A DNA stretch of 35,078 nucleotides from Planctomycetota bacterium (GTDB lineage: Bacteria; Planctomycetota; JACQVV01), in NCBI GenBank assembly GCA_016209595.1, contig JACQVV010000586.1, positions 1 through 35,078 of the forward strand, read 5' to 3'. The position numbers and the translations under genes are program-made. Below are positions 1-7,500 of this stretch, piece after piece. How positions within the stretch are numbered: position 1 is the stretch's first letter; each line of letters starts with the position of its first letter. The notes below the pieces were generated by a model. The model worked only from the letters and a program-made list of their open reading frames with translations, did not search any database and was not told the origin of the DNA.

Positions 1-27
1 CCGTGACCGTGACCGTGCTTTTCAGCG

Positions 28-46
28 ACCCTCCTGTGCGGAGGGT
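28..46 (-). terminator. Possible hairpin downstream of larC
   Basis: A perfect 7-bp inverted repeat (ACCCTCC / GGAGGGT) with a 5-nt loop lies 59 bases beyond the larC stop. No clear T-run follows on the minus strand, so an intrinsic terminator is only a guess. It sits beside a short CGTGAC hexamer repeat at positions 2-17. Confidence 0.3.
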
Positions 47-73
47 GGCCAGGAAAACCCGCCACCTCCGCCT

Positions 74-95
74 CCACGAATCTGGGGTTTCGTGG
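74..95 (+). terminator. Possible intrinsic terminator
   Basis: CCACGAA and TTCGTGG form a 7-bp stem with an 8-nt loop. TTTTC follows on the plus strand, so it looks more like a terminator for transcription arriving from the left, or a block to read-through between convergent units. The left neighbour is outside the window. Confidence 0.35.
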
Positions 96-104
96 TTTTC
101 GACC

Positions 105-1298
105 TCACCCCTGGCTTGCTCGGCGCTGCGCCTCCCATGCCACTTCGGCGGCCCGGTAGACGACGCGGATAGGGACGCCGGCGGTCCTCGCGCGTTCCGC
201 GCAGTCCTCGTACTCGGGGCTCGCGGTCACGACCTTCCCCCGCCAGACGCCGATCTTGACTCGCACCTCGCCATGGGGGGTCTGGACCGGGACGTGCTCG
301 CGGTCGAGCTCGAGCCGCTCGACGGGGTACCGGCGGAGGCCGAAGGTCGTGGACGACGAGAAGAAGGCGTCGGTCACGGCGTCGAGCCTGCCAGCGTCGG
401 CGAGGCAGGAGGCGAGGATCCCGGGCCGCCCCTTCTTCATCTGCACGGGGGCGAGCCAGACGTCCCGTGCCCCGGCGGCGAAGAGGGCGTCGGCGAGCGC
501 CGCCGAGAGCTCGCCTGCGAGGTCGTCCACCTGGGCCTCGACGACCCAGAGCATCTCCGCCGGCGCCGGCTCCTCGCCGAGCCAGGCCCGGAGCACGTTC
601 GGGAGCCGCCCGGCGTCGCGGTCCCCGGCGCCGTGCCCGACGGCCCCGACGGTCATGCGCGGGAGGGGTCCCCCGGGCGAGCGGGCGAACTCGGCCACGA
701 GGGCCGCGCCCGTCGGCGTCGTCTGCTCGAAGGTCTCGATCGAGGGAGCGACCGCGAGCCCCCGGACGAGGTAGGCCGTGGCGGGAGCCGGGACGGGAAG
801 GAGGCCATGGCGCGTCTCCACCTTGCCGCCGCCCAGTGGGAGCGCGCTCGAACGCACATCGGGCCAGCCGAGGCGTGCGAAGAGCGCGCACGCACCCGCG
901 ATGTCCACGATCGAGTCGACGGCGCCGATCTCGTGGAAGTGGACGTGGCTCGCGTCCTCCCCGTGGACCGCCGATTCCGCCTCGGCGATCCGCCGGAAGA
1001 CCGCCGCGGCGCGCCGCGCGACCTCTGGTTCGAGGCGGGACCGGGCGAGGAGTTCCTGGATCTCGCGGTGGTCGCGCTCCGGCTGGTCCGGCGAGATCTC
1101 GACCCGGAACTTCACGGCCGACACGGCCCCGCGCTGGACGCGTTCCGCCGAGAGCCGATATCCGCGGATCGAGAGCCCCGCGAGATCGCGATCGAGATCG
1201 GCGAGCGTCGGTCCCCCCAGGTCGAGGAGGGCGCCGATGAGCATGTCCCCCGCGATGCCGGAGAAGCAGTCGAGGTAGAGAACCGGGCGCGCGGTCAC
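105..1298 (-). CDS. larC: Nickel insertion protein LarC (DUF111 family), pincer cofactor synthesis
   Basis: LarC family proteins insert nickel into the pyridinium bis-thiocarboxylate mononucleotide made by LarB and LarE, giving the nickel-pincer cofactor of lactate racemase and related enzymes. The 397-residue product has the family N-terminus YLDCFSGIAGDM (about residues 8-19), the His-rich stretch HVHFHEIGAVDSIVDI (about 118-133) and a TTPTGAAL motif near residue 190. It is one continuous frame, unlike the Lactobacillus gene, which is split and joined by frameshifting. The start is GTG, 19 bases after the stop of the upstream gene, so it may be the last gene of the long secretion operon. 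larB, larE and a racemase are not in the window. The family call is firm; the substrate enzyme is unknown. Confidence 0.93.
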   Translation of the reverse strand: MTARPVLYLDCFSGIAGDMLIGALLDLGGPTLADLDRDLAGLSIRGYRLSAERVQRGAVSAVKFRVEISPDQPERDHREIQELLARSRLEPEVARRAAAVFRRIAEAESAVHGEDASHVHFHEIGAVDSIVDIAGACALFARLGWPDVRSSALPLGGGKVETRHGLLPVPAPATAYLVRGLAVAPSIETFEQTTPTGAALVAEFARSPGGPLPRMTVGAVGHGAGDRDAGRLPNVLRAWLGEEPAPAEMLWVVEAQVDDLAGELSAALADALFAAGARDVWLAPVQMKKGRPGILASCLADAGRLDAVTDAFFSSSTTFGLRRYPVERLELDREHVPVQTPHGEVRVKIGVWRGKVVTASPEYEDCAERARTAGVPIRVVYRAAEVAWEAQRRASQG

Positions 1299-1317
1299 GT
1301 GGGATCAGCCCACCGGA

Positions 1318-2748
1318 TCATTCGAAGTAGATCGTCCGGTCGTACCGGTAGCCCTGGCACCGAGGGCAGAGGGTCGCGGAGGTCGCGCCGCCACCGATCC
1401 CGGCGTTCACGCGCATGATGATCCCCTTCCCTCCGCAGTTCGAGCAGGCATCGTAGGTGCTCTTCACGACCGTGAAGTTCTGCAGGCAGTAGTAGGCGTA
1501 GAAGAAGCCAGAGCGCGTCGTTCCCGAGGCGGCGCGCCACCAAACGTCGATCGGGTCCACTGCCTCCTCCGGCTCCTGTCCTTGCCCGCCGCCTCCGCCG
1601 TTTCCGGAGTCCGCCTGGACCGGGGCCCCCTTTTCGCCCTCCTTGATCCCGGTCCCCACGATGAAGGTCGATCCTCCAAAGCTCGCGATCCGCGGGCTGC
1701 GGCTGGCCCGCTTCGCGAAGTAGCTCTGCGCGTCCTTCTCCTCGATCCCGAAGAAGGTTGCGGTCTTTCGCATCGCCTCGTCCCCCATCTCCTTCGACGC
1801 GTACTCCACGAGCTCGTCGAAGTCGGCGTCGCGGTCGCGGCTGGCGGCCGTGGCGAGGTTCCGGAGATCGACGAAGAAGCGGTCGGGGATTTCCGCGGTC
1901 AGGTAGCGATCCATCTCGGCCTGGATCCAGTCCCTCTCCTCGGTGAGATCGCGAGTGAGCTTCTCCGGAGGGTACTTCGCTTCGATCGCGTCGAGCGCGG
2001 CGAACGCCTTGGTGAAGTCATGGCTCTTCGCGAGCGAGCGCGCCGCGCCGAAGGCCGATTCGACCTCGCCCTCCTCGATTCTCTTCTCGATCGAGGCGAG
2101 CTTCGACCGGAACCGCGTCCCGTACTCCGGGTCGAGCTCTGCGGCCAGGAGGAGGTGCGTTCGCGCCTCCGCGAGGTAGCCGAACTGCAGAAGCCACTCC
2201 GAGAAGCGGTAGTGGTTCTCGGCCTGGACCGAGGCCGGCCGGCCCTTGTTCTGGGCAGCGAGATCGGCCAGCCGCTGCTCGTAGAGCTCCTTCCGCGAGT
2301 AGACCGCCGTCAGGGGGAGGTCCACCTCCAGATAGAGGCCACCCTCCGCCGTCTTCTTCACCGTCGCGATCGGCACTTCGACCACTCGGAAGGCGGTCTT
2401 GAGGCGGAGGACCTCCGGGGTTGTCTCGACGAGAAGCCCCTCGTGGACTTTCCCGTCCTGGGTGAGGACCTGCGCGCCCCGGATCGTTTCCTCGAGGTCT
2501 TCCGCCGTGACGTAACCCAGGGCCTTCTGGATGCGGAGCGCGTCCTCGGCGAGGATCGCGTCCCACGGCAACGTGATCGTCCCGCCGTTGTCCCAGCGGC
2601 GGAAGACGATCTCATTCTCGGTGTGCTGGACGATCTCCCCCTGAAGCCAGCCGCCCGAGCGGAGGCGCAGGACCTCCGCGCGCGCGACCGGCACAAGGAC
2701 GGCGACAACAAGCGTCGTGAGGACCGCGAGATCGCGGAAGCGGCGCAT
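1318..2748 (-). CDS. Secreted protein with SH3/LSm-like modules and C-terminal zinc-ribbon
   Basis: Unrecognised family, 476 residues. Residues 1-24 form a Sec signal peptide (MRRF, then a hydrophobic stretch ending VARA). Two modules of the type G-x-I-x-E-x-T-x-E-x-I follow at about 30-75 and 90-130, which look like small SH3/LSm-type beta barrels. A helical TPR-like segment lies around 150-220. The C-terminus has CSNCGG (435-440) and CPRCQG (461-466), a four-Cys zinc-ribbon of DnaJ style, which is unusual for an exported protein. The start is well supported: GGAGG lies 7 bases before the ATG. It sits 12 bases after the GspI-like gene and 19 before larC, so it is probably co-transcribed with the pseudopilin genes. 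An envelope role in that machine is inference. Confidence 0.7.
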   Translation of the reverse strand: MRRFRDLAVLTTLVVAVLVPVARAEVLRLRSGGWLQGEIVQHTENEIVFRRWDNGGTITLPWDAILAEDALRIQKALGYVTAEDLEETIRGAQVLTQDGKVHEGLLVETTPEVLRLKTAFRVVEVPIATVKKTAEGGLYLEVDLPLTAVYSRKELYEQRLADLAAQNKGRPASVQAENHYRFSEWLLQFGYLAEARTHLLLAAELDPEYGTRFRSKLASIEKRIEEGEVESAFGAARSLAKSHDFTKAFAALDAIEAKYPPEKLTRDLTEERDWIQAEMDRYLTAEIPDRFFVDLRNLATAASRDRDADFDELVEYASKEMGDEAMRKTATFFGIEEKDAQSYFAKRASRSPRIASFGGSTFIVGTGIKEGEKGAPVQADSGNGGGGGQGQEPEEAVDPIDVWWRAASGTTRSGFFYAYYCLQNFTVVKSTYDACSNCGGKGIIMRVNAGIGGGATSATLCPRCQGYRYDRTIYFE

Positions 2749-2760
2749 GCTTAAACCTCC

Positions 2761-3186
2761 TCAGGGGTTCGTGCCGCCGGGAGGAACCATCCGGCGGAGC
2801 AGGATCGTCCGGTAGGTGTAGGTCTTCTCGACGGAACGGCGGCGGTAGCGGATCTGGACCTCGACGGGAGTGCGGCGGGTGGCGTCGTCGGTCTCCCCGA
2901 CCTCGAGCCGATAGTCGTAGTCCGGAAAGTCGGGGTGCTCGCGGAACTTCTGGGCGTCCTTCTGGTCCCTGGGGTACTCGGAACCGACCACGAACTTCGG
3001 GTCGGCCGCGAGATCCGCGATCACGGTCTCCGCGACGGCCGCTACGCCCGCCGCGTCCTCGGCACGGGTCTGGCTCGCCGCCCCTTGAGAGAGAAGGTAG
3101 ACGACCGACACCATTCCCACCACGAACACGGCCATGGCGACGAGGATTTCGATCAGGGTGAAACCGGAGGCGCGGCGGGAGGGCAT
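2761..3186 (-). CDS. GspI-like minor pseudopilin
   Basis: A 141-residue type IV pilin-like protein. The ATG at 3186 gives a short basic leader (MPSRRASG) followed by FTLIEILVAMAVFVVGM: Gly8 before the cleavage point, Phe9 to be methylated and Glu13 as the conserved +5 acid. The hydrophobic helix runs to about residue 30. The remaining 110 residues are soluble and predicted extracytoplasmic. Size, gene order next to a GspJ-like gene and the I-E-x-x-V-A-x-A-V start resemble GspI/PilV-type minor pseudopilins. An earlier in-frame start would add 19 residues from repeat DNA and would spoil the leader. A prepilin peptidase must be encoded elsewhere. The exact minor class (I, H or V) is inferred from order and size. 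Confidence 0.8.
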   Translation of the reverse strand: MPSRRASGFTLIEILVAMAVFVVGMVSVVYLLSQGAASQTRAEDAAGVAAVAETVIADLAADPKFVVGSEYPRDQKDAQKFREHPDFPDYDYRLEVGETDDATRRTPVEVQIRYRRRSVEKTYTYRTILLRRMVPPGGTNP

Positions 3187-3249
3187 GCTAGTAGCGCTTA
3201 CACCCCAGGAATCTTGAACAACCCAGCAAGTTTGCAAGCGCAAGACCTT

Positions 3250-3343
3250 GAACTTCGAACGCTGAACGCTGAACGTCCAACGTCGAAGTTCGGAGTTCGG
3301 CGTTCGAAGTTCGACGTTCGACGTTCGGAGTTCGACGTTCGAT
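3250..3343. repeat. Head-to-head heptamer array (GTTCGAC family)
   Basis: Between two pseudopilin genes lie five heptamers in one orientation (GAACTTC, GAACGCT twice, GAACGTC, CAACGTC), three bases GAA, then eight heptamers in the opposite orientation (GTTCGGA, GTTCGGC, GTTCGAA, GTTCGAC twice, GTTCGGA, GTTCGAC, GTTCGAT). The two arms are reverse complements of each other, so the whole 94 bp can fold into a long hairpin. The same heptamer recurs at 22989. Confidence 0.85.
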
Positions 3344-3388
3344 GAGCCAACGAACGAATACGTCTCGACGGTTTGAGGCGGAGCCTCA

Positions 3389-4504
3389 CTAGTCCCCCTC
3401 CCACATCGGCGCCGCCGCCGGGATGTCCCGCGTGGCGGAGAAGACCCGCCCTCCTCGCACGAGAACGGGGTCGGTCGCCCCCTGCGAGTCGGTCCTCGTC
3501 GTTGGATGATCGACGGCGGTCGTCCCGAGGGCCCCCCGCTTCTTCAGGGTGAACGTGTTTCCGCTCCGCCCGGAATACTCGACCCACTCGTCCTCGACCT
3601 TGAGATAGGGGAAGCCCCCCTCGGGCTCGGGGAACCCCTCGCCCCGGTTGACCGCGAGCTCCACGTCTGCCTGACCGAGCGGCCGGGCCAGCCGCGCCGT
3701 CCGTTCGCCGGCGTCGGGCGAGGCGACGAACGCGAGGATCTTGACCTTGAGGGGGAGCATCCCGCCGCCCAGGGCGATGGCCCGCGGGTCGTTGTAGTAG
3801 AAGAAGGAGGAGTCCAGGGAAGATGTCGAGTCCCAGGTGACGAGAGGGCCACCCGCGCGGGGGTCCACGGCGGTGTCCCACGTCCGCGTCTCGGGCCCCC
3901 AGAAGAGGACCCGGAACGCGAGGAGGCTCCGAGACACGACCCGGCCGGTCGATCGAAGATAGGCGACGTTGTTCACAGCCGTTGGATCGAAGAAGGAACC
4001 CGGACCGCCCACAGGCGCCCGTTCGCCCCGCCAGAGGGTCTCCTCGCTCGCCAGGTAGAAGTAGAAGACCTCGGAGACGCCGCCGGGGGCGCGGTACTTC
4101 TTCTGCGGGTTCGCCCCCTGTCCGGCGACGTGGTAGCCGTCGTAGCCGCCGCCCACCGTCCCCGCGCCCCCCTCGCGGGTGAGCGGGTTCTCGTCCTTCC
4201 CTCCCCTGGCCCTGGCGAAGCGAAGCAGGAGATCTCCCCGCGGGCTCGCGATCGCGAAGAAGCCCGCCGGGGGTTGCCCGCCGGCTTCGATGGGGAACGC
4301 GCTCTCGAGGTCGCGGGCGAGTTCCTGGACCGCGGCGCGCCCTTCCTCGTGCGTCGAGCGGCGGCTCGCGCCGCCCCGCCAGAGGTCCACGGTCGAGGAG
4401 AGGACGAGCGACATCGCCAGGCCGAGGAGAACGAGGATCCCGACCGAGACCAGGAGCTCGGCGAGCGTGAAGCCGCTCTTCGTTCCTCGCCGGACCGAAT
4501 TCAT
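3389..4504 (-). CDS. GspJ-like pseudopilin with a C-terminal beta module
   Basis: A 371-residue prepilin-like protein. The leader MNSVRRGTKSG ends at Gly11, then FTLAELLVSVGILVLLGLAM with Glu at +5 and a hydrophobic helix. The pattern after the helix (a TVDLWR-like turn and an EEGR-x-AVQELARDLE helix) is typical of GspJ/PilW-type minor pseudopilins. At about residues 270-350 it carries a module GFP...Y-L-K-V-E-D-E-W-V-E-Y...F-T-L-K-K-R-G-A-L-G-T-T...H of the same kind as the copies in the neighbouring giant GspK-like protein. The ATG directly abuts the TAG of that gene. At 371 residues it is much longer than usual GspJ (about 200). It is an inner-membrane pseudopilus-tip subunit by inference. 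Confidence 0.8.
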   Translation of the reverse strand: MNSVRRGTKSGFTLAELLVSVGILVLLGLAMSLVLSSTVDLWRGGASRRSTHEEGRAAVQELARDLESAFPIEAGGQPPAGFFAIASPRGDLLLRFARARGGKDENPLTREGGAGTVGGGYDGYHVAGQGANPQKKYRAPGGVSEVFYFYLASEETLWRGERAPVGGPGSFFDPTAVNNVAYLRSTGRVVSRSLLAFRVLFWGPETRTWDTAVDPRAGGPLVTWDSTSSLDSSFFYYNDPRAIALGGGMLPLKVKILAFVASPDAGERTARLARPLGQADVELAVNRGEGFPEPEGGFPYLKVEDEWVEYSGRSGNTFTLKKRGALGTTAVDHPTTRTDSQGATDPVLVRGGRVFSATRDIPAAAPMWEGD

Positions 4505-7500
4505 CTACCGCCCCTCCCGGTGCTCGAGGACGACCTCGGGGCTCTCGAGCGAAACGACGATCTCCTCGATCCAGGCGGTCTCTTTCCACGCCCGGCGGTC
4601 CCAGAAGGCGCCCTCGTCGTATCGGAAGAGGAGGCGCACTTCCAGCGTGTCGGCGATCACTCCCAGCGGGATCGCCCGCGCGTCCACCTCGAAGAGGGCG
4701 AGCGATCCGTTGCTGGCGCGCGAGACGGGTGCCGCGCTCCACTCCGGGCCGCCGTCGAAGCGAACGAGCGCGTCGACCGCGAGGTCGTCCAGATCGTGCG
4801 TCCGCACCCGGAACGTCAGGGTCTTCCAGAGGCTCCCCGGCGAGTGGAAGGCGGCCGGATACCACGCCACGTCGGGAGAATCCGTCTCGGTCGCCCACCG
4901 GTCGCAGTACCGGAAGGGGTGGTCGAAAACCGGCTCTCCCGCGCTGTGCAGATCCGGGATCGTGCCGAACGCGCCGCGAAAGAGGCCGGACCCGTCAGCC
5001 GCCGCCGGAATCGAGAGTCCGCGCCCGCCCTTTCGGGTGTACCCGATCATCTCCCGCCCGATCCGGACGTAGCCCTCTTCTTTGAAAGCGCCTCCCTGGG
5101 CGATCCGGACCACGCGGTCCTGGGAGCTCATGTTCGAGCCGAGCGAGGTCACCGGCAGGTGCGCCTGGTTGAAGACCGGCGCCCCGTTCGCGTGGACCTG
5201 GATCGCCGAGTCCATGTACCCGCGGGTGAGGCCGAGGAGCCACCACTCCTGCTGCGGGGGCTGGGTGTTGGCAATCGTCCGGCGCTCGATCGTCTGGTAG
5301 GCAATCATCTCATCGCCGACCTTGACCACGCCCCCCTGGTTGTTCATCCCGGCCGCCGTGGAGAGCCGGATCGTGTTCGCCGCCTCCGGCACGGGCGTCC
5401 CGGTCAGTACATAAAAATTCCCCCGCTGTCCGATCGGCTGGTAGAGGAGGTCGTCGAGGAGCATGTCGGCGTCGCCGGATTCGCCGGTCCCGGGCGCGGA
5501 GCCGGCGAAATAGACCGGTCCCACCGCGATCGCGAGCTCCCCCGAGGGGAACTTGAGGAGCCTCGTCCCGCCTCCCGCGGCGTAGCCCGCGACCGTGAAC
5601 CGGTCGAACGCCACGCGGCTTCCGCTCGTCCAGTTGACGTAGGCCTCCATCCTCGTCGCGGGATCGTTCCCCTGGATGAGGGTCACCCGATCGCCGCGCC
5701 CGCACGGGTTGGGCTGGGCGACGTCGAACGTCGGGATGACGGAGGCCCCGGTGGTGTGCGACGTCTCGATCGTCCCGTCGGTCCCGCGGGACAGGACCAT
5801 GAAGTAGGCGCCCTGCTGCCGTCCGCTCGTCTCGATCCACTCGTCGTCGATCTGGATCCAGCCACTGTCGGGGTACTGCGAGACGTCGGTGACGTGAATC
5901 GAGATCGGCGTGACCGTGGCCGCGTTCGTGAAGACCTGCGCCTGCGTCCCGAGCTGGCCGCGCTGGCAGCCCCCCAGCTCCGATCCGGTCTTCGACTGAT
6001 GGAAGACGATCTCCACGCTACCCCCCTCCTGGATCAGGGCGTAGCCGGAATCCTGAAAGCCCGCCGTCGAAACGACGGGAATCGTGACGTCCGTCGCCCC
6101 GAGCGGAGGGATGATCGTCTGGTTCCCGACCTGGACGGGGGCCATGTTGACGTTGGTCGAGGCGAAGACGGGGAGGTCCTCGGCGAGCGTCGCGCCCCCG
6201 ATGGGGAGGTTTCCGGCAAGGAAGACGCGATAGCCGAACGGGATCACCGGCTCCCCGCGGGCGTGGTCCTGCGGGCCCGTGATACGGTTCCGGACCCCCC
6301 AGGCGAAGCCCGGGTAGGCCGTCGCGCGCACGGTGAACGAGTTTCCCGAGAGCGATTCGTACTCGAGAACCTCCCCTCCCACCTCGAGAACCCCCTGCTG
6401 CGGGAAGCCCGAGGCGTCCTCGACCTGGATCGTGGTCCCGGTCGTCGGAAAATCGGAGGCGAGATAGGTCCCCATCTTGTTCGCGCCGGAGCGGTAGTAC
6501 TGCCGGCCCAGGCTCGCCTCCCCATCCACGAGGAGCGAGAGGTGGCCGTATTCCGTCGACTTGAATCCCGCCCAGACGTGCGTCCAGATATCGGCGGGCG
6601 GCGCCCCCTTCACCCGGAGCTCCGCGAACGCAGGCTCGAGCGTCGCATCGGCGACCGAGAGGACGACTTCGTCCCCCTCCAGGTAGATCGAGAAACGGTT
6701 GGAGCCGAACTCGCTCCCCATGTCGGCGAGGAAGGTCTTCCGGCCCCCGGCGCGCGAGGCGAGCTTGAACCAGAAGGCGAGTCCCCCGGTCGCCATCTCG
6801 GTGACCCCGTTCCCCGTCGGCAGGGCTTGCACCTGCACGAGGTCGCCCCCGCTCACGCTCGAGGTCGGACCCGTGAGCCTCACGCCCTCATGGTAGGCGG
6901 GGAACGAGTTCGCGCCGGGAACCGGCTCCGCCTCCAGGCGTACGGAGCCGGAGGAATCCTGCGCCGGGTCGATCTGCTCTCCGGAGAGCATCCCGAGCCG
7001 GACCGGCCAGGTGATGACCTTGTTCGAAGGGAGGAGCTCGAGGAATCGCTGGAAATGTCGCTGCCCGATGCGGCGGACCGCAAACTCGCCCGGCGACGCG
7101 ACGCGGACGATCTGGGACACGGTATGCCGCGCCACCTCGACACCCGAGGGGCTCCCGACTCTTCCGCCGGCCTCGATCCGGTAGACGTTTCCCGAGACGA
7201 AGGAGTACGGGGCAGTCTGGACGTCGAGGTGCGGCGTTCCCTGGCCTCTCCCTGCCTGCCGCATGGGGGCCGGAGGGAAGCCGAGCGGGTTCTGACCGTT
7301 CGCCATGATGAGGTTCGTCCGGTCGGACGGCAGGTCCTCTGCCGCTACGCCGGCGAGGATCTGCCGGAGGTTCAAGAGCGAGGCGATCGGCGCTCCGCGG
7401 CGCGCGGCGTCCACGGCGAGCGCCGCGGCGCTCGCCTCGTCGTAGCGGACGACGAGGTTCCCGCCGGGGGCGTGGAGGCCGTGGAAGAGGGCGAAGAGGA

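Noticed and set aside
3250..3343. Repeat arrays as a CRISPR
   Set aside because: Units are only six or seven bases with no unique spacers, and no cas genes are in the window.
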